This document shows, piece by piece, positions 44,649 to 52,914 of a stretch of 64,000 nucleotides of DNA. A model generated the notes under the pieces. That model was given only the letters and a program-made list of their open reading frames with translations. It was not told the DNA's origin and ran no database searches. Numbering within the stretch: position 1 is the stretch's first letter; every line of letters begins with the position of its first letter. Made by a program: the position numbers and the translations under genes. The DNA comes from Ignavibacteriales bacterium. Lineage in GTDB: Bacteria; Bacteroidota; Ignavibacteria; Ignavibacteriales; Melioribacteraceae. Location of the stretch: assembly GCA_026390795.1 (NCBI GenBank), contig JAPLFG010000003.1, forward strand, positions 1,240,001-1,304,000, read 5' to 3'.

Positions 44649-46151
44649 TTATTCTGCAAAATGTTTAATCACTTTTACAACATGTTCTTCGCAAACTTTA
44701 CAAAACGGCTTTGTTCCCTTTGAAAACATTAAACAATCGAGCATAGAACGGTACATTCCTTTTGCCGAATAGCCTGCTCCTTCAAATGCACCGACTTTAT
44801 TCCAGTATTTACTGCTCATCAAATATTTGTCCACTTCATCACTATGCATTTTATCTTTTTTATTATATTCATTTTGAGAGGCATCAACCTCTTTCTGTGG
44901 CGCTTTATTCCGTTTCAGTTCTGCAATATGTTTATTAAGCTCCCTTCTTTCAGTCTGCCAGGCATAATCCATTTTATCATAATTCTCTTTTTCCCATGGA
45001 GTTGGAATTTTAATTCCGGGTGTAATTAAATTTTTCCATTTCAAATTATTTTTATCCAGAAGCCGTGTTATATTCGGTTCAACCGGCTCTTGACCTTGTG
45101 GATAAAATTCATTGTAAGCAACATCGGAAGTGTAGTATTCATCAGCCAATCCGCCGAACGAATGACCAAACTCGTGCAAAAAAATGTATGGACTGAATTG
45201 ATTATCCGCTGCGAACGTGCAGTAAAAATTATAGATTCCGCCGCCGCCGTATCGGGAGCTGTTACACATAATATAAATTGCGTCGTAAGGAACATGCGAC
45301 GCAAGATCCCGTAATGTTTTGTTCTCTTCGGTCAACACGTACCTTTCCGAGCCGAGGGAATAGAATCTTGTTCCAAGAGTTGTATTCTTATAAATGTTCG
45401 CACCGGGTTCGGTAATTCCGCTTTCTTCCGAAGCTTTGAAGATGCCGTAAATATTAAATTCATTTTTATTTGTTTTGTAGGGTTCTTGGTTGAGAAAAAT
45501 ATTTGTGTAGCGTTTTAAATCTTTTTCAAATTTTTTCTGTTCGCCAGCGGAGTAGCCGTCGCCAAGAATTACAACATCAACCTTTAAGTGTGGATCGCCG
45601 CTGAAATGACTTTTATAGACTTTAACCGCATTATCCTTAACCGCGTCTTTGATTATATAAAGATCGCTGGGGCTAATTTCGGTTGAAAAGACTTCATTCA
45701 ATTTATTCTGCTTATCGCGTTTTTCTAATATGAATTTGATCTTATTAATTGGAAATGGAATGATCGCGCTTTCATGGTATGTCCGCTTAATTCCTTTCGA
45801 TGCTTCATCGCTTGTTTGATATTCTTTGAAGTAGCTGTCAAATCCGCGAGAGAAAATAAGTTTGCCCGATGCCGCATCAAAAATTTTATAATAATATGCA
45901 CCGTTATCAAAGTTGTCTATTAGATTTTTTGTGCTTCCCGCCCATATTCCGTACTGATAAACGTTATCAAGCGTAACAACTTCGTTGGTTGCATCACCAA
46001 TGTGGAAATAATCAATCCGCATCGTTTGATCTTTAAAGTAATCACTGAAACTTTTTGGCTGTGCGTATGTTTGAATGGATGAAAGAATGAAAAAGGGAAT
46101 AAAGGAAAGGAGAAAAAATGGAAAGATTGAAAGACGAAATAAATATTTCAT
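44649..46151 (-). CDS. M64-family (IgA) metallopeptidase, secreted
   Basis: A 500-residue secreted peptidase. Signal peptide: residues 1-30. Zinc motif HEFGHSFGGLADEYY with His326, Glu327, His330 and the aspartate in LADE, as is typical of peptidase family M64. Members from gut Bacteroidota cleave IgA, but most family members are uncharacterised. The signal-peptide coding region is a purine-rich repeat tract on the plus strand (46079-46135), similar to one at 21790-21835. It is divergent from the DUF4159 operon. Confidence 0.9.
   Translation of the reverse strand: MKYLFRLSIFPFFLLSFIPFFILSSIQTYAQPKSFSDYFKDQTMRIDYFHIGDATNEVVTLDNVYQYGIWAGSTKNLIDNFDNGAYYYKIFDAASGKLIFSRGFDSYFKEYQTSDEASKGIKRTYHESAIIPFPINKIKFILEKRDKQNKLNEVFSTEISPSDLYIIKDAVKDNAVKVYKSHFSGDPHLKVDVVILGDGYSAGEQKKFEKDLKRYTNIFLNQEPYKTNKNEFNIYGIFKASEESGITEPGANIYKNTTLGTRFYSLGSERYVLTEENKTLRDLASHVPYDAIYIMCNSSRYGGGGIYNFYCTFAADNQFSPYIFLHEFGHSFGGLADEYYTSDVAYNEFYPQGQEPVEPNITRLLDKNNLKWKNLITPGIKIPTPWEKENYDKMDYAWQTERRELNKHIAELKRNKAPQKEVDASQNEYNKKDKMHSDEVDKYLMSSKYWNKVGAFEGAGYSAKGMYRSMLDCLMFSKGTKPFCKVCEEHVVKVIKHFAE
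46079..46135. repeat. Purine-rich (plus strand) low-complexity tract, related to 21790-21835
   Basis: A run dominated by A and G, for example GAAAAAGGGAATAAAGGAAA. Its reverse complement aligns with the tract at 21781-21804 apart from a few changes. Here it lies in the coding sequence for the M64 peptidase signal peptide and so encodes Phe/Ser/Leu/Ile. Confidence 0.55.
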
Positions 46152-46200
46152 GGCTGACTCTTTGTTTGTTTTCTTGCCGTAAAATTACTGAATTCCGATT

Positions 46201-46217
46201 AATAAATTTAACCCGGT
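46201..46217 (+). promoter_or_regulatory. 17-bp motif upstream of the DUF4159 operon, shared with the ECF sigma operon
   Basis: AATAAATTTAACCCGGT is identical to the reverse complement of 52242-52258, upstream of the ECF sigma gene. In both cases it reads towards the gene. It may be a promoter element recognised by the ECF factor or an operator. Identity is seen directly; its function is inference. Confidence 0.5.
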
Positions 46218-46353
46218 ACGGAACGATACTTCAGATTATAATTAGCCTGAACTTAAATTGAGATAGCCGCCATTAGTAGCCGATGGTCTATTTCTTTTAC
46301 CTATGCAAAGTGAAGATGAAATCTTTATTTTGTGCGGAGTTAATCCAGGAAGA

Positions 46354-47016
46354 ATGAACATTACATACAAAATATTTTTTTTCCTCTTTATGCTTTCTGC
46401 AATTGCAGCAGCACAAGATGAAAGCAAATTTAAGATCGCCCGGCTAAAATACAATGGCGGTGGTGATTGGTATAACGATCCATCTGAAGAAGTAAATCTT
46501 CTAAAGTTTATCGGACAGAATACCAACATCAAAACAAATCCAGTTTATGAATTTGTCGACCTAACGAGCGGGAATATTTTCGCGTATCCGTTTTTATTTA
46601 TGACCGGTCACGGCAACGTTGTTTTCTCAGATTCAGAGGCAAATAAATTACGGGCATATCTAGAGAACGGCGGATTTCTTTATGTTGATGACGATTACGG
46701 CTTAGACAAAGCATTCAGAAGAGAGATAAAAAAAGTTTTCCCGGAAAAAGATTTAACTGAGCTTCCGTTTAGCTACGGACTTTATCATTGCTTTTATGAA
46801 TTTCCAAATGGTGTACCAAAAACACATGAGCACGATGGGAAACCTCCACAAGGATTCGGTATTTTTGTTAACGGGCGGCTTTGTGTTTATTATACATATG
46901 AAAGTAATCCAAGTGACGGATGGACCGATCCGGAAGTACATAAAGATACGCCGCAGAAGCGGGAAGAAGCCCTAAAGTTTGGAACGAACTTAATTGTTTG
47001 GGCATTGATGAATTGA
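46354..47016 (+). CDS. DUF4159-domain protein, secreted
   Basis: A 220-residue protein with a signal peptide (hydrophobic core FFFLFMLSAIAAA). The DUF4159 segment, FLFMTGHGNVVFSDSEANKLRAYLENGGFLYVDDDYG, resembles a glutamine amidotransferase-like fold that may have lost catalysis. DUF4159 proteins occur with MoxR/BatA-type or DUF4175 genes in cell-envelope clusters. I start at the ATG of the signal peptide; an in-frame ATG at 46303 would give a longer non-signal N terminus. It ends 30 bases before the DUF4175-like gene, so this is an operon. Confidence 0.82.
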   Translation: MNITYKIFFFLFMLSAIAAAQDESKFKIARLKYNGGGDWYNDPSEEVNLLKFIGQNTNIKTNPVYEFVDLTSGNIFAYPFLFMTGHGNVVFSDSEANKLRAYLENGGFLYVDDDYGLDKAFRREIKKVFPEKDLTELPFSYGLYHCFYEFPNGVPKTHEHDGKPPQGFGIFVNGRLCVYYTYESNPSDGWTDPEVHKDTPQKREEALKFGTNLIVWALMN

Positions 47017-47046
47017 AAAACTTTTTACTCTAAAGCATTAATAAGA

Positions 47047-50000
47047 ATGACAAATTCGTTATCCGAAATACAAAAAAAACTTCGCTCTGTTGTTGAGCGT
47101 GAAAAACGAAGAGATGGTTTGAAAAAACTTTCTCTTTTTATAGACGCAGTCTTTATTCTTTTTTTTCTAATTGTTCTCTTCGAGTTAATTGGAAATTTTA
47201 ATTCCGGTTTCAGAACCGCTCTATTTTATTTGATGGCATCATTTACCCTCTTGCTGTTCGGTTTTTATGTAGTGTACCCGTTCATAAAAGATATTATTTA
47301 CTACTCACATCCGGATTATGTAGAGACTTCCCAAAAGATCGGCAATTACTTTCCCGAGATTAAGGATGAGCTTGCTAATGCCGTTCAAATATTAAACGAG
47401 AAGAACACTAATTATTCAAATCAACTAATTGATGCGGCATTCAATAATGTTTATATAAAGACGGAAAAATTGAATTTCGGGCAGGTTGTTGATTTTTCTG
47501 CAGCGAAAAAATTTTTTAGAATTAGTCTATTTGCATCTTTCTTGACCATATTAATTGTTTGGTTTATCCCGGGATTTAATTCAGCTGCATATAGGTTAAT
47601 TCATTTCAGCAAGAATTTTACACCGCCGCCAAAATTTGTATTTGTTGTTCAACCCGGAAACGCTGAAATAGCGAAAGGTCAAAATGTAACTATCCGGATA
47701 AATACAATAGGGCAACTGCCGGCCGAAATAATACTTTCAGCAAAATCCGAAGAGCAGTCGGAATTTTCCGGAAAAATATTAATCCCGGATTCGCTTGGTA
47801 ATTTTATTTATGAAGTGCGTTCCGTGAAAAGTTCTTTTGAATACTCTGTTTCAGCGGAAAACATTTCAAGCGAGAACTATAAAATAACCGTTATCAATAG
47901 GCCAAACATCACCGGATTTGATTTGGTTATTTCTCCACCCGCTTATACCAGGCTGCCTGAACAAAATCAAAAAGATAACGGAAACATAACGGCTCTTCCG
48001 GGCAGTAAAATTAAAATTGCATTGAATTCATCAAGAGAATTATCAAATGCCGTGGTCCAATTCAGCGATAGTACAAATAAAAAGATGAGTATACTTTCAA
48101 CCAAGTCTACGGTTGAATTTTCTGTCTCCAAAAATCTCAATTATCAAATGCTAATTGAGGACACACAAGGAATTGCCAATATAAATCCGATCAATTACTC
48201 AATCAAAGTCTTACCGGATGAATCTCCAAATATTGAGCTCATCGCTCCTTCAAGCAATGTTAAGCTTGGAAAGGAAACAAAAATTTCACTTGTCTCAAAA
48301 ATTACAGACGACTACGGCTTTAGTAAAATGGAATTAAACTATAGACTTTCTGCTTCAAAGTATCGTCAGCCGGCTACTGAGTTCACTAAAATTCCGATAA
48401 CAATTTCAACGCAGTTAAAAGAAGATGAAGTTTATTTCGTCTGGGATTTGGCTCCTCTTGTTCTCGCGGAAGGTGAAATTTTATCTTGTTATCTAGAGGT
48501 GTTTGATAACGACATAATCAATGGTCCTAAATCTGCAAAGACTCAGCAATTTACAATTACGGTCCCATCACTGAACGAGCTTTTTAGTGAAGCCGAGAAC
48601 AAGCAAGATGATGCCGCAAAAGATTTAACAAAAACTCTTGAAGAAGCAGAAAAGTTAAAACAGGAAATGCAAAAAATCACAGACGATCTTAAACAGAACT
48701 CGAGAGATATATCCTGGCAGGAAAAAGAACGGGCGGAAAAAGCTGTAGAAAAATTTAAAGAGATCGAAAAAAAGGTAGATGAAATTTCTCAAAAACTTTC
48801 AGAGATGAAAAATGATTTGACTAAAAACAATCTCCTTTCCGAAGAAACTTTGAAAAAATACAATGAGTTGCAAGAACTTCTGGAAAAAATGAGCAGTGAC
48901 GAAATGAAGGATGCTTTCAAACGGATGCAAGATGCTCTCAAAAGTATGAACCGGGATAACGTTCAAATGTCTATGGAAGAAATGAAAGCAAATGAGGAAT
49001 ATATTAAGAAAAGTATTGAACGTACTCTAAATCTTCTTAAACGAATTCAGATTGAACAGAAAGTAGATGAGCTGTTGAAGCGTACACAAGACCTCGCGGA
49101 CAAGATTGATGCTTTGAAAAATAAAACGGAACAATCGAATCTTAGCGATGAGCCGAAGCGGTATGAACTTTCTACGCGCCAGAGTGATGTAACCCAAGAT
49201 ATGAATGACTTAAATGATGAAATGAACAAGCTTGATGATAAAATGGGTGCAATGAAAGATATGCCGAAAGATCTACTTGAGAAACTTCAAAAGGAATTTG
49301 AAAAACAGAATAACGAAAAGATTTCGAATGAAACGGAAAATGATTTGAAGCAAATGCAAAAATCCGACGCAATGCAGAATCAACAGCAGCTTTCAAACAA
49401 TATGAAAAGCATGGGAAAGCAGATGAAGGGATTGCAATCCGCTATGCAGCAAATGAACCAGATGAAAACTTTTTCCGATATGATGAAAATTCTTGATGAT
49501 CTGCTAACTCTTTCTAAAGATCAAGAGAAGTTGAAGAACGAAACGGAACAGTCAAGTTCCAATTCTCAAAATTTTTCTAAAAATTCGCGCGATCAGAACG
49601 AAATACAAAATAACCTTGGCAAGGTTCTTAAGAACATGAGTGATCTTTCTCAAAAAACTTTTGCAATTACGCCGGAGATGGGTAAAGCGCTCGGTCAAGC
49701 GTTGTCGGATATGCAGCAATCAATGAACGCATTACAGAACAATCAAGGTCCGCCGGCAGCACAGATGCAAAAGAATGCGATGGCTTCTCTAAATGAAGCG
49801 GCGGGGATGATGAAGGGCGCAATGGACCAGATGTTGAATGGAAGCGGTCAGGGCGGCGGCATGATGAGTTTGATGCAGCAATTGCAGAAACTCGGTCAGC
49901 AGCAAATGAATCTTAACCAGCTAACCCAGATGATGAATCAAGGTCAATTATCGCAAGAGATGATGGCTCAAATGCGGCGGCTTGCTCAGCAGCAGGAAGC

Positions 50001-50403
50001 AATACGCAAATCGCTCGAACAATTAAATCAAGAAGCTAAAGAGTCGGGACAGTCGAAGCGCCTTGCGGCAAATCTTGAAAAAATTCTAAATGAGATGAAA
50101 GAAGTTGTTACTAATCTACAATCCGAAAAAGTGAACGACGATTTAGTTAAACAGCAGGAGAAAATTTTATCCAAACTTCTTGACGCTCAGAGATCAATGA
50201 ACGAGCGCGATTACGAGAATGAAAGAAAGTCCGATACCGGTAAAAATTATTCAATTACTTCCCCTCCTGATTTATTGAATACGGATGAAGCCATGAATAA
50301 ATTAAAAGACGCATTGACGAAAGCAATAAAAGAGGGCTATAAGAAAGACTACGAAGATTTGATAAGAAAATATTTTGACGCTTTGGATAAAATTAACAAA
50401 TAA
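47047..50403 (+). CDS. DUF4175-like membrane protein with long coiled coil
   Basis: A 1118-residue inner-membrane protein. Three hydrophobic segments (about 29-50, 58-80, 155-175) anchor it. Residues 180-510 are a beta-rich periplasmic-type portion. From about residue 520 to the end it is an extreme Gln/Met/Lys/Glu-rich coiled coil (for example LQSAMQQMNQMKTFSDMMK), with very low complexity between 830 and 1000. DUF4175 proteins are of unknown function. It ends 44 bases from the end of the convergent ECF operon. No catalytic motif was found. Confidence 0.8.
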   Translation: MTNSLSEIQKKLRSVVEREKRRDGLKKLSLFIDAVFILFFLIVLFELIGNFNSGFRTALFYLMASFTLLLFGFYVVYPFIKDIIYYSHPDYVETSQKIGNYFPEIKDELANAVQILNEKNTNYSNQLIDAAFNNVYIKTEKLNFGQVVDFSAAKKFFRISLFASFLTILIVWFIPGFNSAAYRLIHFSKNFTPPPKFVFVVQPGNAEIAKGQNVTIRINTIGQLPAEIILSAKSEEQSEFSGKILIPDSLGNFIYEVRSVKSSFEYSVSAENISSENYKITVINRPNITGFDLVISPPAYTRLPEQNQKDNGNITALPGSKIKIALNSSRELSNAVVQFSDSTNKKMSILSTKSTVEFSVSKNLNYQMLIEDTQGIANINPINYSIKVLPDESPNIELIAPSSNVKLGKETKISLVSKITDDYGFSKMELNYRLSASKYRQPATEFTKIPITISTQLKEDEVYFVWDLAPLVLAEGEILSCYLEVFDNDIINGPKSAKTQQFTITVPSLNELFSEAENKQDDAAKDLTKTLEEAEKLKQEMQKITDDLKQNSRDISWQEKERAEKAVEKFKEIEKKVDEISQKLSEMKNDLTKNNLLSEETLKKYNELQELLEKMSSDEMKDAFKRMQDALKSMNRDNVQMSMEEMKANEEYIKKSIERTLNLLKRIQIEQKVDELLKRTQDLADKIDALKNKTEQSNLSDEPKRYELSTRQSDVTQDMNDLNDEMNKLDDKMGAMKDMPKDLLEKLQKEFEKQNNEKISNETENDLKQMQKSDAMQNQQQLSNNMKSMGKQMKGLQSAMQQMNQMKTFSDMMKILDDLLTLSKDQEKLKNETEQSSSNSQNFSKNSRDQNEIQNNLGKVLKNMSDLSQKTFAITPEMGKALGQALSDMQQSMNALQNNQGPPAAQMQKNAMASLNEAAGMMKGAMDQMLNGSGQGGGMMSLMQQLQKLGQQQMNLNQLTQMMNQGQLSQEMMAQMRRLAQQQEAIRKSLEQLNQEAKESGQSKRLAANLEKILNEMKEVVTNLQSEKVNDDLVKQQEKILSKLLDAQRSMNERDYENERKSDTGKNYSITSPPDLLNTDEAMNKLKDALTKAIKEGYKKDYEDLIRKYFDALDKINK

Positions 50404-50408
50404 TTTTC

Positions 50409-50436
50409 GTGGAGACGCATCACAATACGTCTCCAC
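50409..50436. terminator. Hairpin between convergent operons
   Basis: GTGGAGACG (50409-50417) and CGTCTCCAC (50428-50436) form a perfect 9-bp stem with a 10-base loop, in the 44 bases between the stops of the DUF4175-like gene and the coiled-coil gene. T4 and A4 flank the stem, so it may serve both directions. There is no long T run in either direction. Confidence 0.7.
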
Positions 50437-50447
50437 AAAAGATTAAT

Positions 50448-51104
50448 TTATTCCCATCTCAAATATCTTGAATCACCGAGTAATTCCTGAATCCGGCGTT
50501 GTACAATTTCATCCTTATTTTGTTTTCTTGCCTGAAGAGATTCTTTTAGATCCTGGAGACGTTTTTCAAGTTGTTTTACCTCTTCTTGTTTTTGCGATTC
50601 CCTGATGTCAAAAAGTTGACTAAGAGAAGATTGAAGTTCCTTTTTTAATGTCTGCTGATTCGCCTTATCGGCATTTTTACACTTGAGCGCATAAAGTTCA
50701 ACATCTATCTCAAGTTCTTTTTCTTTTTTAATTTTTTCATTTCTTTCCTTATATGAATTCTCATATAAACTAAGCGCGTGTCCATTTGAATAAGAATAAG
50801 TACCTGATAAGGAAGGGACAACTAATGCTGAAAATGGAGATGATTCTCTTAACAGCTGGTAATATTTGTTCTTATCTAATTTTTTTACTTCTTCAAGTTT
50901 GGTTTTTATTTCTGGAGATAAGTTTTTCAGAAGGCGTTCCTCTTCTTCTTTACTCATTTCCTTTCCCTGAACTGTATATACCTGAGCTAGATTATTATAA
51001 AGCTGGGCTACTGCGCCGGAATTGCTAGACTCCTCTTGCGAAAAGTTCTTTACGAAGGGCATTGCAAATAAAACTAAAGTTAAAAATGCAATTATCTTTT
51101 TCAT
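50448..51104 (-). CDS. Secreted coiled-coil protein of the ECF operon
   Basis: A 218-residue protein of unknown function. It has a signal peptide (residues 1-22) and then mostly charged helices (for example KIKKEKELEIDVELYALKCKNADKA and QEEVKQLEKRLQDLKESLQARKQ), consistent with a periplasmic or lipid-free coiled-coil protein of the Spy/CpxP style, though no such motif is seen. It is 14 bases downstream of the anti-sigma gene and so a likely effector or sensor of that module. Confidence 0.7.
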   Translation of the reverse strand: MKKIIAFLTLVLFAMPFVKNFSQEESSNSGAVAQLYNNLAQVYTVQGKEMSKEEEERLLKNLSPEIKTKLEEVKKLDKNKYYQLLRESSPFSALVVPSLSGTYSYSNGHALSLYENSYKERNEKIKKEKELEIDVELYALKCKNADKANQQTLKKELQSSLSQLFDIRESQKQEEVKQLEKRLQDLKESLQARKQNKDEIVQRRIQELLGDSRYLRWE

Positions 51105-51118
51105 TTTATTTCTCCTTT

Positions 51119-51679
51119 TTAATTAAACGAAAATTTATCTGATCCTTTTTCCAGATTATCTAATCTCTGATCTAGAAGAATAATTTCTTTATCCCATTTA
51201 TCTTCATCAATCATCTGCATTCTTGTTTTTATATCGTCTATCTGAGAAGAAAAATTTGTTCCCTCCCAGTCTAGCAGATTTTTCGGTATCGTTTTAACGG
51301 GAATAGATTGATGTGTAATTATAGAAATAATGATGGCGGCGGTTGCAAGAACACCGGCTAAAGCGGCTTTACCGTAAAAACTTCTATTCATATCGAAACG
51401 ACGCCGGCTCCCGAATACATAATGAAGCCATGTTTTCTTAATTATAGCTTTTTCAATCATTTTGTTGAATGTCGAATTCTCAACATCGACTAAAGTTTTT
51501 TCACTTAGTGTGTCCGCTAATTGAATGACCGATTTCAATTCAAATGTGCAATCACTGCAGGTCAAAAGATGTTCTTTCCAAAAAGCGAGTCTTTCAATTG
51601 ATAATTCATTGTTCAAATAAAGAAAGACTTCCTTTTGAAATTCTTTGCAAATTACTTTTACATCATTGTTCATTATCAT
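51119..51679 (-). CDS. Zinc-finger anti-sigma factor
   Basis: A 186-residue membrane protein. The N terminus holds the zinc-binding anti-sigma motif HLLTCSDC (H-x3-C-x2-C), typical of ZAS-domain proteins that hold an ECF sigma factor inactive. A single hydrophobic helix (about residues 101-120, ALAGVLATAAIIISIIT) crosses the inner membrane, and the C-terminal part is periplasmic. The start lies 17 bases inside the end of the sigma gene, so the two are translationally coupled. Confidence 0.88.
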   Translation of the reverse strand: MIMNNDVKVICKEFQKEVFLYLNNELSIERLAFWKEHLLTCSDCTFELKSVIQLADTLSEKTLVDVENSTFNKMIEKAIIKKTWLHYVFGSRRRFDMNRSFYGKAALAGVLATAAIIISIITHQSIPVKTIPKNLLDWEGTNFSSQIDDIKTRMQMIDEDKWDKEIILLDQRLDNLEKGSDKFSFN

Positions 51680-52211
51680 TCCCCAGCAGCTTTTTAATTT
51701 TTTTAACCGAATAATGCATATGAGAGAGAACGGTGTTCAGCGGTTCTTTTGTTAATTCCGAGATTTCCTTAAAACTCATTTCGCCATATAATCGAAGCAG
51801 AAAAACCTCTTTTTGTTTTGTAGATAGTGTCACAATTGCTTTTTCAATCAATGTATTCGTTTCGTTTTTTATAAATTCTTTATGAGGATCGTTCGCACTT
51901 TGCAGCTCGTCCGGTTCAACATCGCTAATTAAGTAATCATTATTTCGTTTTCTCAAATTGTCCATTGCGGTATTGTGCGCTATTGTAAAGAGCCACGATG
52001 AAAATTTTTGGCGTTCAGAATATTTTTTAATTCCTTTCCATGTTTTAATCAAAGTTTCCTGAAGAAGATCTTCAGCTTGCGTACGCTCACCGCTCAATTT
52101 GAACAAATAAGAAAATAACTGCCGTCTATAGATTTGCATTAACGGACCGAAAGCCGATGTATTTCCGCTACGGCATTTTTCTATTAAATTTTGTTCGTGA
52201 GTTGTACTCAT
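51663..52211 (-). CDS. ECF-family RNA polymerase sigma factor
   Basis: A 182-residue extracytoplasmic-function sigma factor. Region 2 is seen in AEDLLQETLIKTWKGIKKY (RNA polymerase binding) and KFSSWLFTIAHNTAMDNLR (-10 recognition); region 4 in LSTKQKEVFLLRLYGEMSFKEISELTKEPLNTVLSHMHYSVKKIKKLL (-35 recognition). It is controlled by the anti-sigma factor encoded next. A 17-bp motif identical to one upstream of the DUF4159 operon lies 30 bases before its start, in the right orientation to be its own promoter. Confidence 0.94.
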   Translation of the reverse strand: MSTTHEQNLIEKCRSGNTSAFGPLMQIYRRQLFSYLFKLSGERTQAEDLLQETLIKTWKGIKKYSERQKFSSWLFTIAHNTAMDNLRKRNNDYLISDVEPDELQSANDPHKEFIKNETNTLIEKAIVTLSTKQKEVFLLRLYGEMSFKEISELTKEPLNTVLSHMHYSVKKIKKLLGNDNEQ

Positions 52212-52241
52212 ATAACTCTGATTTCTATAACTGTAAACGTA

Positions 52242-52258
52242 ACCGGGTTAAATTTATT
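52242..52258 (-). promoter_or_regulatory. 17-bp motif upstream of the ECF sigma operon
   Basis: On the minus strand it reads AATAAATTTAACCCGGT, 30 bases before the sigma factor start, identical to 46201-46217. An autoregulated ECF promoter would fit. No second element (-10) is clearly conserved between the two sites: TTATAG follows 11 bases after the motif here and TTATAA follows 18 bases after it at the other site. Confidence 0.5.
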
Positions 52259-52312
52259 GTATGTCGAATTGAATATAAAAACGAATTATTTGATGAAAAT
52301 TCTAAATCTCTG

Positions 52313-52852
52313 CTAAGTCTTAATCCTTTTGTTTTGAAGCTCATACCTAATTATCCCCGGCTCGGAACCCTCGCCTATAAATTTAAACCCGTTTTTTTCA
52401 AGAACTCTTTGCGATGTAACTAATTCCGGCAATGTTTCCGCAATAACTCTTAAAACCTTTGGTTGAGAAAATGCCCAATCAACAATTGCTGCCACTGCTT
52501 CCGATGCATAACCATTATGATGATGCGTTTCCATTATCGAATATCCGATCTCAACCGTCCCGCTTTCATCCGGCATTCCTTTGAATCCAATATTTCCGAT
52601 TGCTTTTTTCTTACTTCCTTCCGGAAGAAGAATATACCAAGATGTGAATCCGCCGGCATCCGGATCATCTTCGAGATACTTTAAGAAAAAATTTATAGAT
52701 TCCTCATCATTCAACGGCGGCGGCCAGTTATCCGGAATTGCGGCATTTAACAATTTTGGAAGCCTTTTTTGATCATACTTCTCTGCTCGTGCATGTTCCA
52801 GCGATCCGGAGAGAAGTTCAAGTCTTTTTGTTTTTAGAATTATACTCGTCAT
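52313..52852 (-). CDS. GNAT-family N-acetyltransferase
   Basis: A 179-residue acetyltransferase of the RimJ/RimL-like kind. The acetyl-CoA motif is seen in HHNGYASEAVAAIVDWAF and the C-terminal LVTSQRVLEKNGFKFIGEG. The target cannot be told. It overlaps the upstream part of the TPR protein's open frame on the other strand, but the true start of that protein lies after it. Confidence 0.9.
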   Translation of the reverse strand: MTSIILKTKRLELLSGSLEHARAEKYDQKRLPKLLNAAIPDNWPPPLNDEESINFFLKYLEDDPDAGGFTSWYILLPEGSKKKAIGNIGFKGMPDESGTVEIGYSIMETHHHNGYASEAVAAIVDWAFSQPKVLRVIAETLPELVTSQRVLEKNGFKFIGEGSEPGIIRYELQNKRIKT

Positions 52853-52914
52853 TATTTTTCATTATTTTGTCTGATGAAATTAAATTATTTAATATCTGTC
52901 GGCAACAGGGTTAT

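Noticed and set aside
52738-52914. N-terminal extension of the TPR protein
   Set aside because: It overlaps the GNAT gene on the other strand and would hide the signal peptide that starts at 52915.
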